Counted from the first letter of the stretch, positions 8,426 to 17,673 are shown. The stretch: DNA of 64,000 nucleotides from Streptomyces coacervatus (GCF_029223485.1 NZ_JARHTP010000022.1:1-64000); one strand, 5' to 3'. Numbers and translations are program-made. Notes: generated by a model from the sequence alone, not told the origin.

Positions 8426-9352
8426 TCAGCCCTTGCTGAGCATCGAGCGGACGAAGAAGCGCAGGTTGGCAGGCTTCTCAGCGAGCCTTCGCATGAAGTA
8501 GCCGTACCAGTCGGTGCCGTAGGCGGTGTAGACGCGCATGCGGTGGCCCTCGGCGGCCAGCCGCAGGTGCTCGTCGCTCCTGATCCCGTAGAGCATCTGG
8601 AACTCGTACTCGTCGAGTTTGCGGCCGGCCTTGCGGGCGAGCTCCTGCGCGATGGAGATGAGGCGCGGGTCGTGGGACCCGATCATCGGGTATCCCTCGC
8701 CCTCCATGAGAGTCCTCAGGACCCGGACGTACGCCTTGTCGATCTCCTGCTTCTGCTGGTACGCGACCTCGGCGGGCTCCTTGTACGCGCCCTTCACCAG
8801 CCGCACCCGGCTGCCGGCCGCGGCGAGGCGGCGGGCGTCGGCCTCGGTGCGGAAGAGGTAGGCCTGGATGACGCAGCCGGTCTGCGGGAAGTCCTTCCGC
8901 AGCTCCTCGTGGATGGTGAACATCGAGTCGAGGGTGGTGTGGTCCTCGGCGTCGAGCGTGACCGTCGTACCGATGGCGGCCGCGGCTTCGACGACGGGCC
9001 GGACGTTCGCGAGGGCCAGCTCATGACCGCCGTCCAGCGCCTGCCCGAACATCGACAGCTTGACGGACATCTCTACGCGCTCGCCGAGCCCCAGGTCGCG
9101 CAGCCGGTCGATCAGCGCCAGGTAGGCGTCACGGGCGGCGGAGGCCTGCTCAGGGGTGGTGATGTCCTCGCCGACGACATCCATCGTCAGCTCCAGACCA
9201 CGGCCGGTGAGGTCCTTGATGATCGGCACGATGTCGTCGACGGTCTCACCCGGGATGAAGCGGTCGACGACCTGCTTGGTCACCGGGGCCGCCGAGATCA
9301 GGCGTCGCATCCGGTCGCTGCGCGACGCGGCAAGAATCACGGGACCCAGCAC
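8426..9352 (-). CDS. Proline dehydrogenase, monofunctional
   Basis: This FAD-dependent enzyme oxidises proline to 1-pyrroline-5-carboxylate and passes electrons to the respiratory chain. The protein has 308 residues from the GTG at 9352, which I chose because GGAGGT stands five bases before it. Family contexts are LDAEDHTTLD, RLVKGAYKEPAEVA and IGSHDPRLI in the barrel, and a C-terminal WYGYFMRRLAEKPAN that carries the substrate-binding RR pair. It heads the put operon and is divergent from the PucR-type regulator. Confidence 0.94.
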   Translation of the reverse strand: MLGPVILAASRSDRMRRLISAAPVTKQVVDRFIPGETVDDIVPIIKDLTGRGLELTMDVVGEDITTPEQASAARDAYLALIDRLRDLGLGERVEMSVKLSMFGQALDGGHELALANVRPVVEAAAAIGTTVTLDAEDHTTLDSMFTIHEELRKDFPQTGCVIQAYLFRTEADARRLAAAGSRVRLVKGAYKEPAEVAYQQKQEIDKAYVRVLRTLMEGEGYPMIGSHDPRLISIAQELARKAGRKLDEYEFQMLYGIRSDEHLRLAAEGHRMRVYTAYGTDWYGYFMRRLAEKPANLRFFVRSMLSKG

Positions 9353-9480
9353 GGGGCACCTCCACAAACCAGCAGATAGAACCACCGTGAAACCTAAGGA
9401 TCCCTCCGATCCTCAGCCATCGACAGCTGTCACGCATCCGTGCCGCAGATCTCAGACAGATGTATGAAGGGTTCGGGGTT

Positions 9481-10668
9481 ATGCGGGAGAATGCCCGAGT
9501 GACACCGGAACTCAGAGGTGACTACCAGGAACTGGTCGACGAGATCTCGGAGCTCCTCGGCGCCCCCGCGACCCTGGAGAACCGCGACTTCGAGCTGATC
9601 GCCTTCGGTGCGTACGACAGCGAGGGCGACCTCGACACGACGGCACTGGACCCGGTGCGCACCCGCTCGATCCTGACCCGACGCTCGACGCGCACGGTCC
9701 GTACCTGGTTCGAGGGCTTCGGCATCACCCGGGCGACGGGCCCGGTCCGTATCCCGCCGACGCCCGAGGCGGGCGTGTACCGGGGGCGCATCTGCCTGCC
9801 GGTACGCCATCGGGGGGTCGTCCTTGGTTATGTGTGGCTGCTGGACTCCGATCCTGGCCCGACCGAGCGGCAGCTGACCGCGGCGATGGACGTGACGGTC
9901 CGCATCGGCGCGCTGCTCGCGGACGAGGCCCAGCACGGGGCCGATCTGAGCAGGGAACTGCGGGCCGTGCTGGTTGCCGAGCGGGACTGGCAGCGGGACA
10001 TGGCGGTGGCGGAACTGCGCACGGCCCTCGGCGCCCGCGCGGACGGCCTCCACACGGTGGTCTGCGTGGCCCCCTGGCCCTCCGCCGACCCCGAGGACGC
10101 CCCATCGGTGCGTACGGTGCCGGGCGCGACGGCGTTGTGCACGGTGCCGTGGGGTGCGACATCCCAGTCCCTGGCACTGCTGGTCCGGCTGCGCTCGGCG
10201 GACGTGCTGACACCGGCGACCTCGGCGGCGGGGCGGCTGCTGGAGCGGGCGGGGGCCTCGGCCGCCGGCGGGATCGCCTCGGCGCGGGCCGGGCTCGCCG
10301 AGCTGGGGGTCGCCTGGCGGGAGGCGTCCGCGGCGGCGCGGGCGGCGCTGGCCGAACCCCGGCTCGGCCCGGTCGCGGAGTGGGCACACATCGGCCCGTT
10401 CCGCCTGCTGACCTCGCTGCCCCGGGAGGTCGCCCAAGACCCCGTCGTACACGCCCTGTTGTCCTCCGCCCACCGCGAACTGGCCCGCACGGCCGAGGTC
10501 TACCTGGACTGCGCGGGCCAGGCGGGCCGCACGGCAGCGGAGCTGGGCATCCACCGCCAGACCCTCTACTACCGCCTCTCCCGCGTCGAGCACCTCACGG
10601 GACTGGACCTGGACGACGGCGAGGACCGCCTGCTGCTGCACATGGCACTGAAGGGGGCAAGGCTGTAG
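9481..10668 (+). CDS. PucR-type transcriptional regulator, probable activator of the put genes
   Basis: The 395-residue protein ends in a PucR-type helix-turn-helix of about 55 residues, with the context TAAELGIHRQTLYYRLSRVE. A long GAF-like or GGDEF-related sensing region comes before it. The ATG at 9481 has AAGGG at good spacing; a GTG at 9499 and an ATG at 9460 are alternatives. The gene diverges from proline dehydrogenase with about 130 bases between starts. PucR-family activators commonly sit next to catabolic genes they control, so control of the put operon by proline or P5C is a fair inference. The effector is not known. Confidence 0.85.
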   Translation: MRENARVTPELRGDYQELVDEISELLGAPATLENRDFELIAFGAYDSEGDLDTTALDPVRTRSILTRRSTRTVRTWFEGFGITRATGPVRIPPTPEAGVYRGRICLPVRHRGVVLGYVWLLDSDPGPTERQLTAAMDVTVRIGALLADEAQHGADLSRELRAVLVAERDWQRDMAVAELRTALGARADGLHTVVCVAPWPSADPEDAPSVRTVPGATALCTVPWGATSQSLALLVRLRSADVLTPATSAAGRLLERAGASAAGGIASARAGLAELGVAWREASAAARAALAEPRLGPVAEWAHIGPFRLLTSLPREVAQDPVVHALLSSAHRELARTAEVYLDCAGQAGRTAAELGIHRQTLYYRLSRVEHLTGLDLDDGEDRLLLHMALKGARL

Positions 10669-10670
10669 CC

Positions 10671-10714
10671 AGCGCCCCGAAGGGGCGCGGGGAACTGCGC
10701 GACCAGCCACGACG
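10671..10714. repeat. Streptomyces-type GCGCCCC intergenic repeat
   Basis: Immediately after the regulator stop, AGCGCCCCGAAGGGGCGCGG forms a GCGCCCC/GGGGCGC stem with a two-base loop. It is followed by GGGAACTGCGCGACCAGCC and ACGACG. I recognise this combination as a very common dispersed intergenic element of Streptomyces. It lies between a plus-strand gene and a convergent minus-strand gene and may act as a two-way terminator. Confidence 0.75.
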
Positions 10715-10742
10715 ACGCCGCAGCCAACAAACAACCGAGCAC

Positions 10743-12155
10743 TCACGCACGGCCGCCGAGAACATCCCCGACCGCCGCCACCCCCGCCACAATCGCCCGC
10801 TCCGGAACATCACCGAACCCCAAGATGAGTAGAGCGGGGGCCTCATCCCCCGAAGCCCTGCACGCGCTCATGCCGTACAGGCCCACCCCACGACTGCGCG
10901 CCTCTGCCACGACCACCCGCTCCCCCACGCCCTCCGGCAGATGCGCCACCGCATGGAACCCCGCGGCGAGCCCCGACAGCCGTACCGCCGGGGCGTGTCG
11001 GGCGAGGGCCTCGACCAGGGCCGTGCGGCGGGTCGCGTAGGTCGTGCGCATGCGGCGCAGATGACGGTCGTAGCGGCCGGACTCGATCAGCCGGGCGAGG
11101 GCGAGCTGGTCGAGGGAGGGTGAGCCGCGGTCGGCGATGCGTTTGAGGTCGGTGATCGCGTCGACGAGCGCGGGCGGGCACAGCAGCCAGCCCAGGCGCA
11201 GGGCGGGCGCGAGGGATTTGCTGACGGTGCCGATGGAGATCACCCGGTCCGCGGCCAGCCCCTGGAGTGCGCCCACCGGCTCGCGGTCGTAGCGGAACTC
11301 GGCGTCGTAGTCGTCCTCGATCACGTACGCGTCCCGGCGTGCCGCCCACTCGACCAGCGTGTGGCGGCGGGCAGGCGTCAGCACGACGCCCGTCGGCCAC
11401 TGGTGGGCCGGGGTGACGATCACCGCGCGGGCGCCGGTGGCGTCCAACGCCCGTACGTCGAGGCCGTCTTCGTCGACCGGAACCGGTACGGCCGTGAGGC
11501 CCGCCGCGTCGGCGGCAGCCCTCGCGGTGGCCGGTCCGCCGGGGTCCTCGTAGGCCACGACGCGCACCCCGCGGCGGGCCAGGGCGCGCAGGGCGAGGCT
11601 CAGGCCCTGGGCGTAGCCGGAGCAGACGACGGTGCGGGCGGGGTCGGCGGCGGCGCCGCGCACTCGCCGCAGATACCCGGCCACCACCTCGCGCAGGGCC
11701 GAACTGCCGCGCGGATCCCCATAGTCGAACTCCGCGGTCGGCATGGTGCGAGCCGCCTCCCTGGTCGCCCACAGCCAGTCGGCGAGCGGGAAGGAGGCCA
11801 GGTCCGGGACGCCGTGCCGGAAGTCGGCGATCAGCCGGGGGCGGGCGTCGGGCGGGGCTGTCGCGGGGACCGGCGCCACCTGTGCGCAGGCCGCGACCCG
11901 GGTGGCCGAGCCGACGCGGGTGACGAGGTAGCCCTCGGCCTGGAGCTGGCCGTAGCAGTCCTGGACGAGGCCGCGGGACAGGCCTAGGGCGCGGGCGAGT
12001 TCACGGGAGGACGGGAGGCGCTCGCCGGCCTGCAGCCGACCCGAGCGGATCGCGTCCCGCAGCTGCCGCTCCAACTGGGCACAGAGCCGGTCCCCGCTGT
12101 CCCGGTCGACGGTCAGGAGCAGCTCGGGTGACAAACCGGCCCACTGCACAGGCAT
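10743..12155 (-). CDS. MocR/PdxR-type regulator (GntR helix-turn-helix fused to aminotransferase domain)
   Basis: The 470-residue protein joins an N-terminal GntR winged helix (residues about 20-80, context LPSSRELARALGLSRGLVQD) to a fold-I aminotransferase domain. The PLP-binding lysine is present in SKSLAPALRLG. Proteins of this layout sense PLP or an amino-compound adduct; some control vitamin B6 or taurine/GABA genes. It diverges from an MFS carrier with only 47 bases between starts, so one operator could control both. TAAGCT lies eight bases before the ATG, which suggests a leaderless message. The effector and targets are unknown. Confidence 0.9.
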   Translation of the reverse strand: MPVQWAGLSPELLLTVDRDSGDRLCAQLERQLRDAIRSGRLQAGERLPSSRELARALGLSRGLVQDCYGQLQAEGYLVTRVGSATRVAACAQVAPVPATAPPDARPRLIADFRHGVPDLASFPLADWLWATREAARTMPTAEFDYGDPRGSSALREVVAGYLRRVRGAAADPARTVVCSGYAQGLSLALRALARRGVRVVAYEDPGGPATARAAADAAGLTAVPVPVDEDGLDVRALDATGARAVIVTPAHQWPTGVVLTPARRHTLVEWAARRDAYVIEDDYDAEFRYDREPVGALQGLAADRVISIGTVSKSLAPALRLGWLLCPPALVDAITDLKRIADRGSPSLDQLALARLIESGRYDRHLRRMRTTYATRRTALVEALARHAPAVRLSGLAAGFHAVAHLPEGVGERVVVAEARSRGVGLYGMSACRASGDEAPALLILGFGDVPERAIVAGVAAVGDVLGGRA

Positions 12156-12202
12156 GGAATTGGAGCTTAGCGGAGGGCCGGTCGGTCCGTAGCGTCGACG
12201 GT

Positions 12203-13411
12203 ATGACGACTACGAAGCCTTCGGCCGACTGCCCTCCGCAGACGATCACCGTGCGCCCGCCGCTTCTGACCCGGCCCCTGCTGCTGCGCTTCGTGAGCCT
12301 GATCGGCGCGAGCATCAGCTTCTTCCTGCTGCTGTCGGTGGTGCCCGCCCACGCCGCCGAAACGGGCGGCGGAGGTGCGGCAGGCCTCGCCACCGGCTCC
12401 CTGATGCTCGCCACGGTCCTCGGCGAGCTGATCACGCCCCGGCTCGTCGCCCGCCACGGATACCGGGCGCCCCTGATGGCCGGACTGTTCCTGCTCGGCG
12501 CCCCGGCCCTGGTGCTGACGGCCTCCGGCAGTACGGCGTGGATCGTGGCGGTGTGCCTGGCGCGCGGTCTGGGCTTCGCGTTCACGATCGTCGCGGGCGG
12601 CGCCCTGACCGCGTCACTGATCCCGGCCGAGCGCCGGGGCGAGGGCCTGGCGGTGGTGGGCGTGGTGTCGGGAGTGCCGTCGCTGATCGGCCTGCCGCTG
12701 GGGCTGTGGCTGGTGGGGCGGGTGGGGTACGGCCCGGTCGCCGTGACCGGGGGCGCGGCGGCGCTGGCCGCGATCGTCTCGGTGCTCGGGCTGCCGGACC
12801 GTCCGGCGCCGTCCGGGGAGTCGAACGAGTCGGTGGGCGTGCTGCGCGGGCTGCGCACGGGCGCCCTGCTGCGGCCGGTCGTCGTGTTCGCCACCACCGC
12901 GACGGCCGCCGGAATCCTGGTGACCTTCCTCCCGCTGGCCGTCCCTTCGGCATCCGCCTCGGTGGTCACCGTGGCCCTGTTCGTGCAGCCCGCCGCCGCG
13001 ACCGTGTCCCGCTGGGCGGCGGGCCGCCACGGCGACCGGCACGGCAGCGCCCGGCTCGTCCTGCCCGGCCTGCTCCTGTCGGCGGCGGGCGTGCTGGTCG
13101 TCGCCGCAACCGGCAGCGCGGTCGCCGTCGTCACGGGCACCGCCCTGTTCGGAGCCGGCTTCGGCATCGCGCAGAACGCCACGCTGACCCTGATGTACGC
13201 CCGGGTCTCCGCCTCCTCCTACGGCACGGTCAGCGCACTGTGGAACCTCGCCTACGACGGCGGAATGGGCGTCGGCGCCGCAGCCTTCGGCGTCCTTGCG
13301 GGACTGGCCGGCTACGCCTGGGCGTTCGCCGCGACGTCGGTCCTGATGCTGGGCGCGTTGGCACCGGCCCTGCGTGATCGCCACCGTCGTGATCACCACC
13401 ACAGCGCCTAA
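12203..13411 (+). CDS. MFS transporter, 12 helices, arabinose-efflux type
   Basis: The 402-residue membrane protein has about 12 hydrophobic segments and a MFS loop context (LITPRLVARHGYRAPL) between helices 2 and 3. I set the start at the ATG at 12203; TAGCGT lies seven bases before it, so the message may be leaderless. It is divergent from the MocR-type regulator, the likely controller. Its substrate is unknown; efflux of a small molecule is most likely. Its stop codon abuts the candidate Zur operator of the next operon, so its message probably ends inside or runs through that operator. Confidence 0.87.
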   Translation: MTTTKPSADCPPQTITVRPPLLTRPLLLRFVSLIGASISFFLLLSVVPAHAAETGGGGAAGLATGSLMLATVLGELITPRLVARHGYRAPLMAGLFLLGAPALVLTASGSTAWIVAVCLARGLGFAFTIVAGGALTASLIPAERRGEGLAVVGVVSGVPSLIGLPLGLWLVGRVGYGPVAVTGGAAALAAIVSVLGLPDRPAPSGESNESVGVLRGLRTGALLRPVVVFATTATAAGILVTFLPLAVPSASASVVTVALFVQPAAATVSRWAAGRHGDRHGSARLVLPGLLLSAAGVLVVAATGSAVAVVTGTALFGAGFGIAQNATLTLMYARVSASSYGTVSALWNLAYDGGMGVGAAAFGVLAGLAGYAWAFAATSVLMLGALAPALRDRHRRDHHHSA

Positions 13412-13438
13412 TGAAAACGATTGTCATCATGCTATGGT
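13411..13438 (+). promoter_or_regulatory. Candidate Zur operator and promoter of the metal/peptide importer
   Basis: TGAAAACGATTGTCAT (13412-13427) is an imperfect palindrome of 7-1-7 form. Extended by one base each side, six of eight positions match between arms. It resembles the Zur boxes of Streptomyces and mycobacteria (TGAAAAT-x-ATTTTCA type). A -10-like TATGGT lies at 13433-13438 and a weak -35-like ATGAAA at 13411-13416, so the palindrome would cover the promoter spacer, as for a repressor. It does not resemble the Nur (TGCAA) or IdeR (TTAGGTTAGG) boxes. Confidence 0.65.
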
Positions 13439-13479
13439 CGGCACACTCCCCCTGACCACCCCTTTACCTGGAGGGTCCC

Positions 13480-14961
13480 GTGCGCCTGCCCACCCGTCAC
13501 CTGCTCTCAGCCGCTGTGGCGTCCACCCTGCTCACCGGCTGCTTCTCAGGGACCTCCGCCGAGGGGGACGGTGACGGCAGCCGCATCCGCCTCGCGATGA
13601 TGCAGCCCCCTCGCTCGGGCCTCTCCCCCCTGTCCGACGACGCGTTCAAGCTGTCCCGCTGGTCGACCGCCGAGACCCTGGTGAAGCTCGACGAGGACGG
13701 TGACGCCCGGCCCGCTCTCGCCACCAAGTGGCGGCAGTCGGGCCGCACTTGGACCTTCGACATACGAGGCGGCGTCACCTTCCATGACGGCACGAAGCTC
13801 GACGCCGAGGCCGTCGTCCGCTCCCTCACCAGGGCCGCGACCGCCTCCCCCAAGCCCCGCATCCTCGACGGCGTCGACCTGAGAGCCGCCGAGGCGCACG
13901 GGGACACCGTCACCGTCACCACCGCCGACGAGGACCCGCTCGTCCCCCAGCGGCTCAGCTCACCGCAGCTGTCGATCCTGGCGGCGAAGGCGTACCGCGG
14001 GAAGACGGTGAACCCGGTCGGCGCGGGCACCGGCCCCTTCGAGCTCGTGTCCGTCGACGGCACCTCCGCCGCCACCCTCGACCGTTACGACGCCTACTGG
14101 GGCGGCAGGGCCAAGTCCCCCGGAATCGACGTGAGGTTCGTGCCCGACGGCACCGCCCGCGCGGCCGCGCTCCGCAGCGGTGAGGCCGACATCGTCGAGG
14201 CGGTGCCCGTCTCGCAGGCCGCACTGCTCGATCAGGACCTGATCACCGAGGTCCCGATGCCGCGCACGAACACGCTGTACCTCAACACGGCGAAAGGCCC
14301 CTTCAAGGACGCCTCCCTGCGGGCCGCAGCCCGCGAGGCCGTCGACGCCGAGTCGATCGTGAACGGTGTGTACGAGGGCCGCGCAGACGTCGCCGAGGGA
14401 CTGCTCGGCCCCGCGCTGCCGTGGGCGGCCGGACTGCGCAGGCCGGTGACCCGCACCAAGGCCACCAGACCCTCCGGCGAGACGATCACCATCGGCACCT
14501 TCACCGACCGCACCGAACTCCCCGAGGTCGCCGCCGCACTGCAACAGCAGCTCCAGAAGGCCGGGTTCAAGGTGAAACTGGAGGTCCGCGAGTACGCGAA
14601 CATCGAATCCGACGCGCTGGCGGGCGCGTTCGACGCGTTCATCCTCTCCCGGGCCACGGTCCTCGACTCGGGCGACCCGGCCGCGTACCTGTACAGCGAC
14701 TTCGCCTCCGACGGCTCCTTCAACATCTCCCAGCTGGCGGACCCGGCCGTGGACAGGGCACTAAAGAAGGCCGGTGCGACCGGAACCGGTACGGCCCGGC
14801 GCAAGGCGGTCGTCGCGGCCGAGGCCGCCGTGCTCACGACCGACGCCGCCGTGCCGATGCTCCACGAGCGCGTGATCCAGGGTGACGCGGCCGGGGTCAC
14901 CGGCGCCGCCCACGACCCGCGCGAGCGGGAACTGGTCACGGCGGACACGTACGTCAAATGA
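13480..14961 (+). CDS. Nik/Opp-type ABC importer, substrate-binding lipoprotein
   Basis: This is a 493-residue extracytoplasmic solute-binding protein of family 5 (peptide/nickel class). The signal peptide ends in LLTGC, a lipobox. The body shows the family contexts FDIRGGVTFHDGTKL, VGAGTGPFELVS and LYLNTAKGPFKD. The GTG at 13480 is preceded by GGAGGG. The next gene overlaps its stop by four bases. Family members bind peptides, nickel chelates, or metallophores such as staphylopine. The Zur-like site upstream makes a zinc-metallophore complex the best guess, but the ligand is not determined by sequence. Confidence 0.9.
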   Translation: MRLPTRHLLSAAVASTLLTGCFSGTSAEGDGDGSRIRLAMMQPPRSGLSPLSDDAFKLSRWSTAETLVKLDEDGDARPALATKWRQSGRTWTFDIRGGVTFHDGTKLDAEAVVRSLTRAATASPKPRILDGVDLRAAEAHGDTVTVTTADEDPLVPQRLSSPQLSILAAKAYRGKTVNPVGAGTGPFELVSVDGTSAATLDRYDAYWGGRAKSPGIDVRFVPDGTARAAALRSGEADIVEAVPVSQAALLDQDLITEVPMPRTNTLYLNTAKGPFKDASLRAAAREAVDAESIVNGVYEGRADVAEGLLGPALPWAAGLRRPVTRTKATRPSGETITIGTFTDRTELPEVAAALQQQLQKAGFKVKLEVREYANIESDALAGAFDAFILSRATVLDSGDPAAYLYSDFASDGSFNISQLADPAVDRALKKAGATGTGTARRKAVVAAEAAVLTTDAAVPMLHERVIQGDAAGVTGAAHDPRERELVTADTYVK

Positions 14962-16715
14962 GGCCCCGCACAAGGGAGTTGCCCCGCGCAAGGCGACTGC
15001 CGACCGCCGCCGGGGTGACCCGCACCCTCTGTCTCGTCTCCGTCCTGGCCGCGGTGGGGCTCCTCCCCTGGCTCTCCGGCAAGGACCCCGCACTCACGGT
15101 CCTGCGCGCCCGCTCCGCCGAGCAGGAACCCACCAGGGAGGCCCTGGACGCGATCCGCCGTGACCTCGGCCTGGACGCGGGTCCCCTTTCCCTGCTGGGG
15201 AGTTGGGCCGACGACCTGCTGCACGGCGACCTCGGCACCTCCTGGGTGTCGGGCACCGATGTCCTGCCGTCCGTCGTCGCCGGGCTTCAGGTGTCACTGG
15301 CGCTGATGGGCGCGGCATTCGGGGTGGCGGTGCTGCTGGCGTGCGCGCTGGTGGCGCCCGTACTGGTACGGGCGCGGGCTTCGGCCGGGGCATGGGCCGC
15401 GATGCTCGCCGCCGTTCCCGAATTCCTGCTGGCCACGGTGGCGCTGCTGGTCTGCGGGGTGTGGCTCGGATGGCTGCCGACGTCCGGCTGGCAGGGGCCC
15501 GAGTACCTGGTGCTGCCCGCCCTCGCCCTGGGCATCCCGGCGGGCGGGCTGCTCGGCCGGCTGGTCGCGGACGCACTGCCTGCGGTGCTGGACGAGCGGT
15601 GGGTGGAGTTGTGGCGGGGTGCCGGAGTGAGCAGGACCCGGGTCTCGGCGGCCGCCCTTCGGCGCGTACTGCCGCCGCTGGTACCGCAGTTCGGGATGGT
15701 CGCCGTCGGCCTGACCGGGGGTGCGGTCGCGGTCGAGACGGTGTTCGCCGTGCCCGGGATCGGGCGTACGGCGCTGGGCGCGGCCAAGTCGCAGGATCTG
15801 CCGCTGTTGCAGGGTGCGGTGCTCGCGCTGCTGCTGCTCGGCCTGCTCACGGGCGCGGCGGCGGCGTTCACACGGCGCCGGCTGCTGGGACCGGCGCTGC
15901 GTGACGCCTCGCTCAACCTGCCGCCGGCTCGTCCGGTCCGTACACACCCGGCGATCCCGTTGACTCTGTTCACAGCACTCGCCGTGGCCATCGGCGGGGG
16001 CCTGCTGCGCGATCCGTACGCCGTACACACGGCGGACCGGCTGGCCGCCTCCTCCTGGTCGCACCCCCTCGGCACGGACGCCCTCGGCCGGGACGTCCTG
16101 GCCCGGCTCGGGCACGGGGCAGCCCCGACCGTCGGCACGGCAGCCGTCGTATGCCTGCTGAGCCTGCTGCTCGCCCTGGCGCTGGGCTTTCTGCCCGGTG
16201 TCGCGGCGGGCGCGGCCGACATCGCCAACGCGCTGCCCCCGGTGATCGTCGGCATCCTGGTCGCGGCGGCCGCCGGGCCCGGCACCGGCGGCGCGGCCCT
16301 TGCGGTCGCCCTGATCTCCTGGCCGCCGCTGGCCGCACACGCGGCGGCCCTGGTGCAGGAGGTACGTGCGTCCGCCTTCCTGACCGCTCAACGGGCCATC
16401 GGCGCAAGCCCGTTGTGGATCCTCACCCGGCACGTCCTGCCGTCCGTCGCCGCGCCCGTCGCCCGGCACGCTCTCCTCCGCCTGCCCGGCATCGCCCTCG
16501 CGCTCGCCTCGCTCGGCTTCCTCGGCCTGGGCGCCCAGCCACCCGCCCCCGAGTGGGGCCTGCTGCTCGACGAGTCCCGCGCCTACGTGGAACGAGCCCC
16601 GTGGGCCGCCCTCGCCCCGGCGGTGGCGCTGGCCCTGCTGGCGGGACTGGCGGTGTCGGGAGCGGCGTACGCGCAAGGCCGGAAAGCCGTGAAGGAGACC
16701 CCCGTTGAAGCCTGA
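14958..16715 (+). CDS. ABC importer permease, fusion of NikB-like and NikC-like subunits
   Basis: At 585 residues this is about twice the length of one permease. It contains two BPD_transp_1 domains in sequence. The first EAA loop is in WVELWRGAGVSRTRV and the second in TAQRAIGASPLWILTRH. Each half has about six membrane segments. A single polypeptide therefore replaces the usual two-subunit channel. The ATG overlaps the binding-protein stop (ATGA), and the following ATPase gene starts before this gene ends. The five functions of the importer thus come from four tightly coupled genes. Confidence 0.9.
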   Translation: MRPRTRELPRARRLPTAAGVTRTLCLVSVLAAVGLLPWLSGKDPALTVLRARSAEQEPTREALDAIRRDLGLDAGPLSLLGSWADDLLHGDLGTSWVSGTDVLPSVVAGLQVSLALMGAAFGVAVLLACALVAPVLVRARASAGAWAAMLAAVPEFLLATVALLVCGVWLGWLPTSGWQGPEYLVLPALALGIPAGGLLGRLVADALPAVLDERWVELWRGAGVSRTRVSAAALRRVLPPLVPQFGMVAVGLTGGAVAVETVFAVPGIGRTALGAAKSQDLPLLQGAVLALLLLGLLTGAAAAFTRRRLLGPALRDASLNLPPARPVRTHPAIPLTLFTALAVAIGGGLLRDPYAVHTADRLAASSWSHPLGTDALGRDVLARLGHGAAPTVGTAAVVCLLSLLLALALGFLPGVAAGAADIANALPPVIVGILVAAAAGPGTGGAALAVALISWPPLAAHAAALVQEVRASAFLTAQRAIGASPLWILTRHVLPSVAAPVARHALLRLPGIALALASLGFLGLGAQPPAPEWGLLLDESRAYVERAPWAALAPAVALALLAGLAVSGAAYAQGRKAVKETPVEA

Positions 16716-17673
16716 AGCCGCACGGGAGGCCCCATTGCCGCCTGAAGCCCTGCTGTCCGTCCGCGATCTGCGGATCGCCTTCGCCGACGGCACCGAGGCC
16801 GTACGCGGCCTGTCCTTCGACGTCCACCCCGGTGAAGTCCTGGCGATCGTCGGCGAGTCGGGTGCCGGCAAGTCCCTCACCGCGCGGGCGCTGCTGGGGA
16901 TGCTGCCGCGGGGCGCGACGAGGAGCGGGAGCATCGAGCTGCAGGGCACGACCGACCTCGCCGCCGCGCGCGGCCGCCGTATCGCCCTCGTCCCCCAGGA
17001 CGCCCTGTCCGCCCTCTCCCCCGTCCACCCCGTCGGCGACCAACTCGCCGCCGCCGTACGGTCGGTGAGCCGCGTCCCCCGCAAGGAGGCGCGGGCCCGG
17101 GCCGTCGCCGCACTCGAACGCGTCGGCATCCCGGACGCCGTACGCAAGGCACGCGCCTACCCGCACGAGTACTCCGGCGGTATGCGGCAACGGGCGGTCA
17201 TCGCCATGGCGACGATCAACGAACCGGACGTCCTGGTCGCCGACGAGCCGACCACCGCACTGGACGAGGAACGCCGCGACCAGGTACTGAAGGTCCTCGC
17301 CGAACAGCGCGAGGCCGTCGGCGCGGCACTGCTCCTGGTCACGCACGACCTCGACGCCGTACGACGTCACGCGGACCGCGCACTGGTCATGTACGCCGGA
17401 CGGCTGACCGAACTCGGCCCCGCGGAACGGGTGTTGACCCGCCCCCTCGCCCCGTACACGGCAGGCCTGCTGGCGTCGCTCCCGCAGAACGCGACGCCCG
17501 GCCGCCGCCTCCCGACTCTCCCCGGTACACCCCCGACCCCGGACGGACTTCCGCCTGGCTGCGCCTTCGCCCCGCGCTGCACGCTCGCGACCGGCCGCTG
17601 CCGCCACGAGGAGCCGGAGCCGCGAGAGCTGGACGGCCGCCTGATCGCCTGCCACCACCGGGAGGAAGCGTGA
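16705..17673 (+). CDS. ABC importer ATP-binding protein, OppD/NikD type
   Basis: The 322-residue cytoplasmic ATPase has Walker A GESGAGKS, the signature YSGGMRQR and Walker B VLVADEPTTALD. Its C-terminal extension contains the cysteine-bearing PGCAFAPRC context typical of OppD/NikD proteins. I take the TTG at 16705 as start because GAAGGAG stands upstream and it overlaps the permease end by 11 bases, which suggests translational coupling. Together with the next gene it forms the nucleotide-binding pair of the importer. Confidence 0.9.
   Translation: MKPEAAREAPLPPEALLSVRDLRIAFADGTEAVRGLSFDVHPGEVLAIVGESGAGKSLTARALLGMLPRGATRSGSIELQGTTDLAAARGRRIALVPQDALSALSPVHPVGDQLAAAVRSVSRVPRKEARARAVAALERVGIPDAVRKARAYPHEYSGGMRQRAVIAMATINEPDVLVADEPTTALDEERRDQVLKVLAEQREAVGAALLLVTHDLDAVRRHADRALVMYAGRLTELGPAERVLTRPLAPYTAGLLASLPQNATPGRRLPTLPGTPPTPDGLPPGCAFAPRCTLATGRCRHEEPEPRELDGRLIACHHREEA

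Noticed and set aside
6602..9379. A 925-codon plus-strand frame antisense to pruA and proline dehydrogenase
   Set aside because: It mirrors the coding frames of two clear genes and has no ribosome site or family-like sequence.
13411..13430. Reading the importer operator as a Fur/IdeR iron box or a Nur nickel box
   Set aside because: It lacks the TTAGGTTAGG half sites of IdeR/DmdR and the TGCAA half sites of Nur. The 7-1-7 TGAAAAC-G-ATTGTCA layout is closer to Zur.
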